Of a stretch of DNA of 64,000 bases, positions 16,502 through 25,274 are shown in pieces. Made by a program: the position numbers and the translations under genes. Within the stretch, counting starts at the first letter, position 1. Each line of letters opens with the position of its first letter. Source of the DNA: Streptomyces griseorubiginosus (GTDB taxonomy: Bacteria > Actinomycetota > Actinomycetes > Streptomycetales > Streptomycetaceae); assembly GCF_001514195.1 (NCBI RefSeq), contig NZ_KQ948737.1, positions 452,012 through 516,011 of the forward strand, given 5' to 3'. Under the pieces are notes generated by a model. That model did not search any database, was not told the DNA's origin, and saw nothing but the letters and a program-made list of their open reading frames with translations.

Positions 16502-17689
16502 ATGAACGCGCTGCCCCTTGACGGGATCACCGTGGTCGCCTGCGAACAGGCCGTGGCCGCGCCGCTGGCGACCCGCCAGCTCGCCGATCTCGGGGCCCGG
16601 GTCATCAAGGTGGAGAGGCCGGGCACCGGGGACTTCGCGCGCGGTTACGACGAGACGGTCCGCGGCATGTCGAGCCACTTCGTGTGGCTCAACCGGTCGA
16701 AGGAGAGCATCACCCTCGACCTGAAGCAGCCCGAAGCCGCGGAGGTGATGGAGCGCCTGATCGGCCGGGCCGACGTGTTCATCCAGAACTTCGCGCCCGG
16801 CGCGGCGGAGCGCCTCGGCCTCGGCGCCGAGGAACTTCGTGCCCGCCACCCCCGGCTGATCACCTGTTCCGTGTCGGGATACGGGAGCAGTGGGCCGTAC
16901 CGCGATGCGAAGGCCTACGACCTGCTCATCCAGGCCGAGGCGGGCCTGCTGTCGGTGACCGGTAGCGAGGACGCGCCGGCCAAGACCGGCATCCCCTCTG
17001 CCGACATCAGTGCGGGCATGTACGCCTTCTCGGGAATTCTCGCCGCGCTGTACGAACGAGAGCGCACCGGCCGCGGCAGCGCGGTGGAGATCAACCTCCT
17101 CGACTCGCTGGTGGAGTGGATGGGATACCCCTTCTACTACACCGAGTACGGCGGCACTCCCCCGGTGCGCGCGGGGACCAGCCATGCCGCCATCGCCCCG
17201 TACGGCACGTTCACGGCCGGTGACGGCACCGAGATCGTCCTCGCGGTGCAGAACGAACGCGAGTGGGTGTCCTTCTGCCGGACCGTGCTCGATCGTCCCG
17301 AACTCGCGACCGACGAGCGGTTCCACAACGGCAGCCAACGGGTCGCGAACCGCCGCGCGTTGGAGGAACACATCGCCGAAGTCCTCTCGGGTCTGACCGG
17401 CGAGCAGCTCGAACAGCGCCTGGCCGAAGGGCGGATCGCCCATGCCAGGCAGCGCGGTGTCGCGGAGCTCAGCACCCATCCACAGCTCCTGGCACGCGAC
17501 CGCTTCACCGAAGTCCGGTCCCCTATAGGCCCGTTCACTGCCGTACGTCCGGCCATCGGCCTGCATGGACGTACGGCACGGATGGACCCGGTCCCGGCGC
17601 TCGGCGAGCACACGGAGGCCGTTCTCGAGGAGCTGGGCTATGACGACCCGGCACGCAGACGACTGCGTGCCGACAGCGCTGTGCAGTGA
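16502..17689 (+). CDS. Class III (CaiB/BaiF-type) CoA-transferase
   Basis: The protein has 395 residues. ATG 16502 follows GGAG with 5 nt between; ATG 16430 would begin inside the inverted-repeat operator. Family signatures are LPLDGITVVACEQ, LADLGARVIKVERPGTGD, SITLDLKQPEA, ADVFIQNFAPGAAERLGL and AYDLLIQAEAGLLSVTG, the last being the segment that carries the catalytic Asp. Members move CoA between an acyl-CoA and an organic acid, for example oxalate, carnitine, benzylsuccinate or other aromatic acids. The acid here is unknown. The flanking genes, a broken GntR and a monooxygenase fragment, suggest a shrinking catabolic unit of which this is the intact survivor. Confidence 0.93.
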   Translation: MNALPLDGITVVACEQAVAAPLATRQLADLGARVIKVERPGTGDFARGYDETVRGMSSHFVWLNRSKESITLDLKQPEAAEVMERLIGRADVFIQNFAPGAAERLGLGAEELRARHPRLITCSVSGYGSSGPYRDAKAYDLLIQAEAGLLSVTGSEDAPAKTGIPSADISAGMYAFSGILAALYERERTGRGSAVEINLLDSLVEWMGYPFYYTEYGGTPPVRAGTSHAAIAPYGTFTAGDGTEIVLAVQNEREWVSFCRTVLDRPELATDERFHNGSQRVANRRALEEHIAEVLSGLTGEQLEQRLAEGRIAHARQRGVAELSTHPQLLARDRFTEVRSPIGPFTAVRPAIGLHGRTARMDPVPALGEHTEAVLEELGYDDPARRRLRADSAVQ

Positions 17690-17707
17690 CGGACGGTTTG
17701 CCTCAAG

Positions 17708-17872
17708 GCGCAGGTCGGCTTCGGCGGCGCCGGCATGCACGAGGCGATGGTGCGCAGGATCGTCCGGTACGGCCACGCCTTCAACCCGCTGGGCAAGGTG
17801 ACGCCCGAGCAGATGCAGACCTTGAAGTCCGCGATGGCCGCCGCGGGCCGTGCATTCGCCGACTGGAGATGA
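17708..17872 (+). pseudogene. C-terminal fragment of a luciferase-like (LLM, F420-type) monooxygenase
   Basis: An open frame ending at TGA 17870-17872 encodes FGGAGMHEAMVRRIVRYG, FNPLGKVTPEQM and LKSAMAAAGRAF. This matches the last third of LLM-class F420-dependent oxidoreductases, where GGAG-x(n)-RRIVRYG is typical. No start, ribosome binding site or N-terminal part remains. It lies 18 bp after the CoA-transferase stop, so it was probably its operon partner. Confidence 0.75.
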
Positions 17873-17986
17873 TCGGCGCACCCGTGCCGTGTTCGCCGAC
17901 GACCCGAACGCCATAGGCACCTCCTGTCGCGAGGTGACGCAGTGTGTACAGTCCCTCACCTTCTGATGACGGCGCTCACGACAGAA

Positions 17987-18002
17987 CTGATGCAATCATC
18001 AG
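17987..18002. promoter_or_regulatory. Candidate TetR operator
   Basis: Perfect inverted repeat CTGATG-CAAT-CATCAG, 38 bp before the TetR start. The half-site shares TGATGCA with the operator at 16429-16455, so one regulator may bind both. Confidence 0.55.
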
Positions 18003-18040
18003 GACTGCGATCCCCATCGCCCGGCGGTTACAATCGGCGC

Positions 18041-18691
18041 ATGTCTACGTCAGCCCCGTCCACCAACCGCTTCGAGCGGCGCCGCGCCGAGACCCGCAGG
18101 GCTCTCGTCCGCGCGGCCCGGCAGATACTCGCCGAAACCGGGGACACCAGTGCCAGCATCCAGGCGATCGCGGAACGCGCCGACGTGGGCTTCGGCTCCT
18201 TCTACAACCACTTCGACTCCAAGGCGGATCTGTTCGACGCGGCGGTGGTGGACGCCATGGAGGAGTTCGGCCAGAACTTCGACGAGCGCCTGGCGGGCAT
18301 CGAGGACCCCGCGGAACTCGTCGCGGGGGGCTTCCGGCTCAGCGCCCTCATGGCCGACTCGCACCCCGAGCTGATGCAGGTGCTGCGGCGCCGCGGCCTC
18401 GGCCACATCCACTCGGACAACGGCCTGGTCCGGCGGGCCGTGCGCGACATCGAGGCCGGCCTCGCCTCCGGCCGGTTCAGCCCCGTCGATCCGGTGGTCG
18501 CCCTCACCGCACTGGGCGGAACCCTGCTGTCGCTGGTGGAAATGCGGTTCGCCCGCCCCGACCTGGACGGTGACAAGGCCGCGGTGAACCTCGCCGAAAT
18601 GGTGCTGCGCATGCTGGGTGTCCCACCGGACGACGCCCACGAGGTCGCCCGGCGCCCGCTCCCCGCGCCCACCCCCGCGCAGCCCGCCTGA
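18041..18691 (+). CDS. TetR/AcrR-family regulator
   Basis: The protein has 216 residues from ATG 18041. The helix-turn-helix AIAERADVGFGSFYNHFDSK (about 46-65) is clear. The C-terminal ligand domain is helical, with no family I can name. It is convergent with the SRPBCC gene at the end of the large catabolic operon (19 bp between stops). The palindrome immediately upstream suggests autoregulation. Control of the CoA-transferase or the neighbouring operon is inference. Confidence 0.92.
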   Translation: MSTSAPSTNRFERRRAETRRALVRAARQILAETGDTSASIQAIAERADVGFGSFYNHFDSKADLFDAAVVDAMEEFGQNFDERLAGIEDPAELVAGGFRLSALMADSHPELMQVLRRRGLGHIHSDNGLVRRAVRDIEAGLASGRFSPVDPVVALTALGGTLLSLVEMRFARPDLDGDKAAVNLAEMVLRMLGVPPDDAHEVARRPLPAPTPAQPA

Positions 18692-18710
18692 GACTGACCG
18701 ACCGGCCCCG

Positions 18711-19106
18711 TCACACGTGTGCGGCGAAGTACCGCGCGATGCCCGCGATTCCTTCGCCCACGGCTCGCTCGACGATCGGCGCGAGGGCCTCCGGGAGGAT
18801 CTCCTGGCTGTAGACCACGCGTGAGCCGCTCTCATCGGGAAGCACGTCGATGGTGCCCAGGTGGAAGTCGATGGGCTGGGGCATGCCCTCCACGAACCGG
18901 TACTGGAAGCGGCGCAGGGCGTCGTCCTTGGTGACCACGAGGGATTTCAGGGTGCCGTCGGATGTGGTCAGGTGGCGGTGCGTCCCGTCGAAGTGCGCCT
19001 CCTGCACGGCCGGGAACCACTGCGGAATCAGGCTGACGTCGGTCAGTACGGCCCAGACGCGGTCGGGATCCTGGGCGACTCGGGTGTCGAAGCGGAACGT
19101 TGCCAT
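18711..19106 (-). CDS. SRPBCC (START/Bet v1-like) family protein
   Basis: The protein has 131 residues with GGGAG before ATG 19106. It has the typical helix-grip start (FRFDTRVAQDPDRVWAVLTDVSLIPQWFP) and a C-terminal long helix (APIVERAVGEGIAGIARYFA). The fold makes a hydrophobic pocket for aromatic or lipid ligands. It is the last gene of the nine-gene leftward operon starting at the carotenoid oxygenase. It may bind or shuttle a hydrophobic intermediate; no catalytic residues can be assigned. Confidence 0.85.
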   Translation of the reverse strand: MATFRFDTRVAQDPDRVWAVLTDVSLIPQWFPAVQEAHFDGTHRHLTTSDGTLKSLVVTKDDALRRFQYRFVEGMPQPIDFHLGTIDVLPDESGSRVVYSQEILPEALAPIVERAVGEGIAGIARYFAAHV

Positions 19107-19160
19107 GGCAACTCCCTGATGGTGATGGACGGTTGCGGTCGAGTGCCGTACGCGGCGGGT

Positions 19161-20621
19161 TCAGAAGGGGTAGCGGGAGTGCTCGGTGGAGAGGGTGATC
19201 CAGCGGGTGTTGGAGAAGGCCTCGATGCCCCAGCGTCCGCCGAAGCGGCCGTAGCCGGAGGCCGCGAAGCCGCCGAAGGGGGCCTGCGGTTCGTCCCCGA
19301 CCGACTGGTCGTTCACGTGCACGATGCCGGTGCGGACACGGCGTGCCACCTTCAGGCCGTGGGTGCCGTTCTCGGTGAGGATGCCGCAACTGAGGCCGTG
19401 TTCGGTGTCGTTGGCCAGGGACACGGCCTCGTCGTCGTCCGCGAAGGCCCTGATGGCGACGACGGGTCCGAAGGCCTCGATGTGGTGGAGTTCCGCGGTC
19501 TCGGGCAGGTCGGTCAGAACGGTTGCCGGATGCAGGGCGCCCTCCGGCGCGCTGCCGCCGACCAGGACTCGGGCGCCCTTGCCGACGGCGTCGGCGACCA
19601 GGGCGCCGACCCGCCCGGCGGCGGCTTCGTCGACCAGCGGGCCGACGACCGTGGCGGGCAGGTTCGGGTCGCCGCTCGGGAGTCCCGCGACCTTGGCGGT
19701 GAAGCGCCGGGTGAACTCGTCGACCAGTGAGGTGTGCACCAGGATGCGGTCGGCGCACATGCAGATCTGGCCGGAGTTCATGAACGCGGCGAACACGGCG
19801 GCGTTCACGGCGTGGTCGAGGTCGGCGTCCTCCAGCACGATCACGGAGTTCTTGCCGCCGAGTTCGAGCACGGCCGGCTTGAGGTGCTCGGCGGCGAGGG
19901 TGCCGATGATGCGTCCGACGCCGGTGGAGCCGGTGAAGTTGACGGCACGCACCCTCGAATCGGCGATCAGCTCCCGCGCGATGACCGCCGCGTCCGCCTT
20001 GTCGTTGGTGATGACGTTGAGGACGCCGTCGGGCAGGCCCGCGTCGCGCAGCACGTCGGCGACGAACAGGCCGCAGGCGATCGGGGCGTCCTCGCTCGCC
20101 TTGACCACGACGGTGTTGCCCACCGCGAGCGGGGCCGCCACCGCTCGGGTGCCGAGGATGACCGGCGCGTTCCACGGCGCGAACGCCGCCACGACACCGA
20201 GGGGTTCCCGGACGGCGAGGCTGAGTCCGCCCGGCTCCCGGGTGGTGAGCACGTCCCCGCGCGGGGCGGTGATCGCGGCGGCGGCCTCGCGCAGGATGCC
20301 GGCGGCCACCTCGACGTTGAACAGGGCCCAGCCGCGGGTCCCGCCCACCTCTCCGGCCATCAACTCCACGACCTGCTCCGCGCGTTCCTCCATGAGGTCC
20401 GCCGCGCGCAGGAAGACGGTCCGCCGGGCGAAGGGCTCCAGTGCCGCCCACTCGGCCAAGGCGGCGTCCGCCGCGGACACCGCGGCTCGTACGTCCTCGG
20501 GTCCGGCTGCGGCGACCCTGGCGTAGGGCTTACCGGTCCAGGGACCGATGTCGGCGGTGGTCCGCCCGGAGACGGCCGGGGTCTCCTTGCCGCCGATGAG
20601 AAGGTCACGGTCAGGTGGCAC
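19161..20621 (-). CDS. Aldehyde dehydrogenase, aromatic-aldehyde type (copy 1)
   Basis: The protein has 486 residues; GTG 20621 with AAGGAG upstream. The substrate and cofactor signatures of NAD(P)-dependent ALDHs are present: PWNAPVILGTRA, NFTGSTGVGRIIG, the general-base Glu in LELGGKN and the nucleophile Cys in NSGQICMCADR. The sequence resembles vanillin/benzaldehyde dehydrogenases. It is a paralogue of the ALDH at 32233-33714: both end SGYGRFGGRWGIEAFSNTRW, then a T-H-Y-P-F-type tail. Being downstream of a double-bond-cleaving oxygenase, it probably oxidises one of the released aldehydes to an acid. Confidence 0.93.
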   Translation of the reverse strand: MPPDRDLLIGGKETPAVSGRTTADIGPWTGKPYARVAAAGPEDVRAAVSAADAALAEWAALEPFARRTVFLRAADLMEERAEQVVELMAGEVGGTRGWALFNVEVAAGILREAAAAITAPRGDVLTTREPGGLSLAVREPLGVVAAFAPWNAPVILGTRAVAAPLAVGNTVVVKASEDAPIACGLFVADVLRDAGLPDGVLNVITNDKADAAVIARELIADSRVRAVNFTGSTGVGRIIGTLAAEHLKPAVLELGGKNSVIVLEDADLDHAVNAAVFAAFMNSGQICMCADRILVHTSLVDEFTRRFTAKVAGLPSGDPNLPATVVGPLVDEAAAGRVGALVADAVGKGARVLVGGSAPEGALHPATVLTDLPETAELHHIEAFGPVVAIRAFADDDEAVSLANDTEHGLSCGILTENGTHGLKVARRVRTGIVHVNDQSVGDEPQAPFGGFAASGYGRFGGRWGIEAFSNTRWITLSTEHSRYPF

Positions 20622-20666
20622 GAGGTCGTCTCCTTGTGGTGCTCGGGTGGGTACGCGTCAGCCGGT

Positions 20667-21452
20667 TCAGGCGCCGATCATGTTGAAGCCGCCGTCGGCG
20701 TTGAGGTAGGCGCCGGTCATGTGGGCGGCGTCGTCAGTGGCGAGGAAGAGGGCGGTGCCCGCGAGTTCGGCGGGACCCGGGATGCGGCCCATCGGGGTCT
20801 TGGCGATCATGTCCTCGCGGCGGCCGGCCTTCCAGTCCGCGCGGCTGAGGAGCATCTCGGTCTCGATGAAGCCGGGGGCGAAGGTGTTGACCCGCACGGT
20901 GGGGGCGAACGCCTGGGCGTAGGACTTGGTGATGCCGAGGATGCCGTACTTCGCGGCGGCGTACTGCGGGGCGCGGGCGCTGCCGCGCACGATCACGGTG
21001 GAGCCGATGTTGACGATCGCGCCGTGGCCCTGCTGCAGCATCCGGGAGCCGAACTCGTGGACGCACAGCATCGTTCCCTTGATGTCCACGGCGAGGACGT
21101 GGTCGATGGACTCCTCGGTCACGTCCCGCCAGGACATCTGGTCGCCCGCCACGTCACCGACGTTGTTGACCAGCACGTCCAGGCCGCCGAAACGGTCGAA
21201 CACCTCCGCGGCCATGCGCACGACATCGGCGTGGACGGCGATGTCGGCCCGCACCGTGAAGGCCTCGCCGCCGACCTCCCTGATGCGGGCGGCCGTCTTC
21301 TCGGCTCCGGCGGCGGAGCTGCGGTAGTGGACGGCGACCCGGGCGCCCTCCTGTGCGGCGCGGACGGCGATCTCGGCGCCGTAGCCGGTGCCGGCACCGG
21401 TGACCAGGACCGAGCGGCCTTCGAAGCGGCGGGGAATGCTCTGTTCTGCCAT
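20667..21452 (-). CDS. Short-chain dehydrogenase/reductase
   Basis: The protein has 261 residues from ATG 21452. It has the cofactor loop TGAGTGYG, NNVG in place of NNAG, catalytic Ser in NIGSTVIVRGS and Tyr-Lys in QYAAAKYG. The C-terminus (MTGAYLNADGGFNMIGA) is standard for FabG-like SDRs. Its place between an FAH hydrolase and an aldehyde dehydrogenase suggests dehydrogenation of an alcohol or diol intermediate of the same pathway. The spacing of 26 and 45 bp to its neighbours fits a shared transcript. Confidence 0.92.
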   Translation of the reverse strand: MAEQSIPRRFEGRSVLVTGAGTGYGAEIAVRAAQEGARVAVHYRSSAAGAEKTAARIREVGGEAFTVRADIAVHADVVRMAAEVFDRFGGLDVLVNNVGDVAGDQMSWRDVTEESIDHVLAVDIKGTMLCVHEFGSRMLQQGHGAIVNIGSTVIVRGSARAPQYAAAKYGILGITKSYAQAFAPTVRVNTFAPGFIETEMLLSRADWKAGRREDMIAKTPMGRIPGPAELAGTALFLATDDAAHMTGAYLNADGGFNMIGA

Positions 21453-21478
21453 GGGAGGTCCCTTCAGGGGTGTACGGC

Positions 21479-22327
21479 TCAGGGGTGTACGGCCGTGAAG
21501 CGCTGGCGGATCTCGCCGATGCCCTCGATGCGGCTGACGAGTTCGTCGTCCGCGGTGAGGTAGCGGGGCGGGTTCATCCGGTTGCCGACTCCGGCCGGGG
21601 TTCCGGTGAAGATGAGGTCGCCCGGGAAGAGCGGCACGACCGACGAGAGGCGGGCGACGAGTTCCGGCACCGGGAAGATCATGGACTTGGTGCGGTCGTG
21701 CTGGACGGCCTCGCCGTTGAGCAGTCCGGTGATCTCCAGGTCGTCGGGGTCGTCGAACTCGTCCGGGGTGACCACGACCGGGCCGGTGGGACCGAAGCCG
21801 GGGAAGGACTTGCCGAGGCTGAACTGCGCTGGTTTTCCCCGGAGTTGGGTGACACGTTCGGAGAGGTCCTGGCCGACGGTCAGACCGGCGACCGCCTCCC
21901 AGGCCCGGTCCTCGCTCACCCGGTAGGTGTCCTGCCCGATGACGGCGACGAGTTCGACCTCCCAGTCCACCTTGCCGTGCGGGAGGGCGACGGTGGTGTG
22001 CGGGCCGGTGACGCAGGCCGGGAACTTGGTGAACACGAGGGGTTCGTCGGGCGGGGTGAAGCCGGCTTCGGCCGCGTGCGGCGGGTAGTTGAGGGCGATG
22101 GCGAACACCTGCCGTGGGCGCGGTACCGGGGCGCCGAGCGCGGTGGGGTCGACGGGGATGTCGTAGGCACCGTCGGGCAGTCCGGCCGCCCACTCGCGGA
22201 GTCGGGCCCAGTTCGCCAGCAGGAGCATCGGGTCGACGGGCAGCCGACCCTTCGAGGCCCATCGGACGTCCGCGGCCCGGTCGCCGCGGACCACGACGGC
22301 CCGCCCGTCGATGACGCCGAGTCTCAC
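21479..22327 (-). CDS. Fumarylacetoacetate hydrolase (FAH) family protein (copy 2 of the pair)
   Basis: The protein has 282 residues; GTG 22327 overlaps the stop of the preceding gene (GTGA), indicating translational coupling. The FAH core reads VFAIALNYPPHAAEAG, WEVELVAVIGQDTYRVS (metal-binding Glu) and LFPGDLIFTGTPAGVG. The family cleaves C-C bonds of acylpyruvates, fumarylpyruvate or oxopentenoates after ring cleavage, and also includes decarboxylases and hydratases. It is only distantly like the FAH upstream, so the two probably act in successive steps or on different products. Confidence 0.9.
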   Translation of the reverse strand: MRLGVIDGRAVVVRGDRAADVRWASKGRLPVDPMLLLANWARLREWAAGLPDGAYDIPVDPTALGAPVPRPRQVFAIALNYPPHAAEAGFTPPDEPLVFTKFPACVTGPHTTVALPHGKVDWEVELVAVIGQDTYRVSEDRAWEAVAGLTVGQDLSERVTQLRGKPAQFSLGKSFPGFGPTGPVVVTPDEFDDPDDLEITGLLNGEAVQHDRTKSMIFPVPELVARLSSVVPLFPGDLIFTGTPAGVGNRMNPPRYLTADDELVSRIEGIGEIRQRFTAVHP

Positions 22328-23196
22328 CAGTCCACCTTCTTCGGTACGGGCGTGCCGTGGCCCTGCTGCCAGCTGACGATGGGGTTGCGCAGCACTCCGA
22401 GGCGTTCGACCTCGGCCTCGACGACGTCACCGGGCTTGAGGTACAGGTCGGGATCGCCGCTGAAGCCGGCCACGCCCTGCACGGTGCCGGTGGTGATCAG
22501 GTCGCCCGCGCTGTAGCCCTGCGGGGAGTGGTAGGCGACCAGGTGCGGGATGGACACCGACATGCGGTTGGTGTTCGACTTCTGCCGCACCACGCCGTTG
22601 ACTCGCAGCTCCATGTCGAGGTTCTGCGCGTCGGGGATCTCGTCGGCGGTCACGATGTACGGGCCGACGGGGCAGAAGGTGTCGATGGCCTTGCAGAAGG
22701 AGAAGACGCCGGACTCCATTTCGCGGCGCTGGATGTCGCGCGCGGTGATGTCGTTGAAGACGACGTACCCGGCGATGTGGTCGGGTGCGTCGTCCACGCC
22801 GAAGAACTTGCCTGGCTTACCGATGACGACGGCGATCTCCAGCTCGTAGTCGAGTTCGCTCGTCAGGTGCTCCGGGTGGATCACCGGTTCGTCGGGGCCG
22901 ACGATCGCGTCGACGTTCTGGAAGAAGACGATGCCCTTGTGCATGGGGTGCGACCAGTCGACGTTCTTCGACTCGTCCTCGTGCTCACGGAAGTTGCCGG
23001 AGGTGTGGAAGAACTTCTTCGGCACGATCGGCGCGCGCAGCGTCACGTCGTCCAGGTCCAGGCGCTCCCCCGTCTCCGGCACCCGGCCGTCACGCTCGAA
23101 GTACTCCCGCGTACTGGCCGCTTCCAGGGGAAGCACCAGCCGCTCTTCGAGTTCGAGCCTTCCTACGCGTCCGTCGTCGAACGTGACCAGCTTCAT
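22324..23196 (-). CDS. Fumarylacetoacetate hydrolase family protein (copy 1 of the pair)
   Basis: The protein has 290 residues. ATG 23196 overlaps the stop of the upstream CMD gene (ATGA). It has typical N- and C-domains: FHTSGNFREHEDE, the metal-binding acidic cluster in SELDYELEIAVVIGKPGK, FNDITARDIQRREME and GDLITTGTVQGVAGFSGDPD. It resembles 2-hydroxyhepta-2,4-diene-1,7-dioate isomerase-type and acylpyruvate hydrolase-type members. In this operon it is a candidate for the hydrolytic or hydration step after ring or side-chain cleavage. Confidence 0.92.
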   Translation of the reverse strand: MKLVTFDDGRVGRLELEERLVLPLEAASTREYFERDGRVPETGERLDLDDVTLRAPIVPKKFFHTSGNFREHEDESKNVDWSHPMHKGIVFFQNVDAIVGPDEPVIHPEHLTSELDYELEIAVVIGKPGKFFGVDDAPDHIAGYVVFNDITARDIQRREMESGVFSFCKAIDTFCPVGPYIVTADEIPDAQNLDMELRVNGVVRQKSNTNRMSVSIPHLVAYHSPQGYSAGDLITTGTVQGVAGFSGDPDLYLKPGDVVEAEVERLGVLRNPIVSWQQGHGTPVPKKVDW

Positions 23197-23801
23197 GATG
23201 TACCGCTTTCGGTCTGGGGTGGGGCGCAGGGGTCTGCGGGTGCTTCTCCCGCGAAGACCCGCAACTGGAGGGCGAGCAGGGCGTAGTAGCCGACCAGCGC
23301 CGTGAGTTCGAACAGTCCGCGTTCTCCCCACTCGGCCACGGCGTGGTAGTACTCCCGGTCGTCGAGGACACCGGTTCGGGTCAGCGCGAGCGCCGCGCGG
23401 ATCGCGGCGCGCTCGGCATGGTCCGAGAGGGCCGGCAGTTCGCCTGCGCGCAGTGCGTTGAGCTCGGCGTCGGTGAGGCCGCAGGAGCGGCCGACCGCCT
23501 CGTGGGCCTCTCGCTCGAAGGTGCTGTTCCAGTGGGCGGCGACGACCAGGATCGCCATCTCGCGGACCCGGTCGGTCAGGAGCGACGCGTAACGCACCGC
23601 CGCCCCCACCTCCTGTACGGCCATGCCGACCGGCGGGCTGAGCAGCATGGCGTTGAAGGGGCCGTGCAGTCGGCCCTTCTCGTCGGTCAGCGGGAACGCC
23701 TGTGGTCCTGCGGCCCGGGGACCGCCCGTGATGGCGCGGTACACCTCCGCCTGCTGCTCGTCCAGTTCTCCGGGCAGGCGGCCGGCGATGCGTGCGGGCA
23801 T
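23193..23801 (-). CDS. Carboxymuconolactone decarboxylase (CMD/AhpD) family protein
   Basis: The protein has 202 residues. ATG 23801 follows GGGAG with good spacing; a GTG two codons earlier is less likely. It contains VREMAILVVAAHWNSTFEREAHEAVGRSCGL-type CMD helices, with His in the conserved EAHE position. The CxxC pair of the peroxidase-type AhpD proteins is absent (only one Cys in the region). A decarboxylase or isomerase-like role is therefore more likely than alkylhydroperoxidase. Confidence 0.88.
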   Translation of the reverse strand: MPARIAGRLPGELDEQQAEVYRAITGGPRAAGPQAFPLTDEKGRLHGPFNAMLLSPPVGMAVQEVGAAVRYASLLTDRVREMAILVVAAHWNSTFEREAHEAVGRSCGLTDAELNALRAGELPALSDHAERAAIRAALALTRTGVLDDREYYHAVAEWGERGLFELTALVGYYALLALQLRVFAGEAPADPCAPPQTESGTS

Positions 23802-23831
23802 CCGCACTCCCTTCAGGTGGTCGAGAGGGCT

Positions 23832-24614
23832 TCAGACGAGCGTGCGGCCGCCGTCGACGTAGAGCACTTGCCCGGTGATGTACGAGGCGCGCGCGGAGGC
23901 CAGGAACAGCACGGCTCCGACCACGTCCTGCGGCTGCCCCAGGCGTCCGGCGGGGACCAGGGCGGTCATCTCCTCCCGCATACCGGGCTTGGCCAGGTAG
24001 GCGCGGGTCAGTTCGGTCTCCGTGTAGCCCGGGGCGACGGCGTTCACCGTGACGCCGTCCGAGGCCCATTCCCGCGCCATGACCTTCACCAGCTGGTCCA
24101 GTCCGCCCTTCGAGGCGGCGTACGGGCCGTGATGGCGGTGGGCGAGCAGGGAGGAGACGGAGGAGAAGAACACCATGCTGCCGTGTCCGGACTCGCGCAT
24201 CAGCCGGCCCGCGGCGCGTCCCGTCCAGAACGCGGTGGACAGGTTCAGGGTCAGGATGCGGTCCCACACCTCGTCGGGTGTGTCGACCACGGGACGCCGG
24301 TCGTTCGTGCCCACGGCGTGCACCAGCACGTCCAGGCCGCCGAACTCGTCGGCCGCCGTGGCGACCGCCCGCTCGCACGCCTCGGACGAGGTCAGGTCCA
24401 TGGAGAGGGTCCGTACGACCGCGGTCGCGCAGACCGGATCGTCGCGCAGGGCCTTGAGGCGGGCCTCGTCAGCGTCGACGACCATCACCCGGACCCCGGC
24501 CTCCGCGAGGCCCCGGACGCAGGCGGTGCCCAGTCCGCCGGCTCCCATGACGAGCGCGCCACGCCCTTCGAGGCCCAGCCAGCCGAGCGGTGGACTCGGT
24601 GTCGGGGCGGCCAT
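23832..24614 (-). CDS. Short-chain dehydrogenase/reductase
   Basis: The protein has 260 residues. ATG 24614 overlaps the preceding stop (TGATG). It carries the cofactor motif MGAGGLGTA, catalytic Ser in SSVSSLL, Tyr-Lys in YAASKGG and the ending ITGQVLYVDGGRTLV. Unusually, the structural NNAG is replaced by HAVGTN (VLVHAVGTNDRR). It sits directly after the oxygenase and MBL genes, so it may act on an early alcohol or ketone intermediate. Confidence 0.9.
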   Translation of the reverse strand: MAAPTPSPPLGWLGLEGRGALVMGAGGLGTACVRGLAEAGVRVMVVDADEARLKALRDDPVCATAVVRTLSMDLTSSEACERAVATAADEFGGLDVLVHAVGTNDRRPVVDTPDEVWDRILTLNLSTAFWTGRAAGRLMRESGHGSMVFFSSVSSLLAHRHHGPYAASKGGLDQLVKVMAREWASDGVTVNAVAPGYTETELTRAYLAKPGMREEMTALVPAGRLGQPQDVVGAVLFLASARASYITGQVLYVDGGRTLV

Positions 24615-25267
24615 CACACCGGCTCGAATCCGGCCGCGGGAGCCACGCGCCGGTAGTCGGTCCCGATGTCCTGGAGGCAGTCCTGGAGCATGTGGTCCGC
24701 CAGCCCGTTCCCGCTCTCGCTGAGACCGCCGTCGTGGATCGACACGGCCCTGCGGGCCTTGACCTCGCGGGCGTAGTCGATGACTTCGCCCGTCTTGGAC
24801 CACGGGCCGTGCACGGGCAGCAGGAGGGTGTCCACGGGACGGGCGGGCACGGTGAAGGCGTCGCCGGGGTGGAAGACGGTGGCGTCGCCGTCGCCCACGA
24901 GGAAGCCGACGTTGGTGACCTGCGGCAGGTCGGGATGGACCACGGCGTGCAGTTCTCCGTGCACCTCGACGCCGACGCCTTCGACGGCGAAGGTGTCCCC
25001 GTCGCCGACCACGGTGACCCGGCCGCTCCCGAGACCCGCGAGCCGGCCGGCCACGGACCGGTTGGCCCAGATCCGCAGGCCCGGGTCGGCTTCGGCCGCC
25101 GCGCGCAGGAGCGGCTCGGCGAAGTGGTCCACGTGCTCGTGGGTCACGAGCACGGCATGGGCGCCGTCGAGGGCGTGCGAGTCGGAGTAACTGCCGGGGT
25201 CGACGACCACGACCACACCGTCCTGCTCCAGCCGGACGCAGGCGTGGCCGCACCTGGTGAGTCGCAT
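24614..25267 (-). CDS. Metallo-beta-lactamase-fold hydrolase (UPF0173/UlaG-like)
   Basis: The protein has 217 residues from ATG 25267. The dinuclear metal motif THEHVDHF is at 42-49 (HxHxDH), followed by His/Asp ligands in FHPGDAF and SIHDGG. The architecture is that of the short single-domain MBL group that includes lactonase- and UlaG-like enzymes. It lies 7 bp after the carotenoid oxygenase stop and is probably translated together with it. A lactone or ester of the cleavage product is a plausible substrate (inference). Confidence 0.9.
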   Translation of the reverse strand: MRLTRCGHACVRLEQDGVVVVVDPGSYSDSHALDGAHAVLVTHEHVDHFAEPLLRAAAEADPGLRIWANRSVAGRLAGLGSGRVTVVGDGDTFAVEGVGVEVHGELHAVVHPDLPQVTNVGFLVGDGDATVFHPGDAFTVPARPVDTLLLPVHGPWSKTGEVIDYAREVKARRAVSIHDGGLSESGNGLADHMLQDCLQDIGTDYRRVAPAAGFEPV

Positions 25268-25274
25268 GCCGTGC

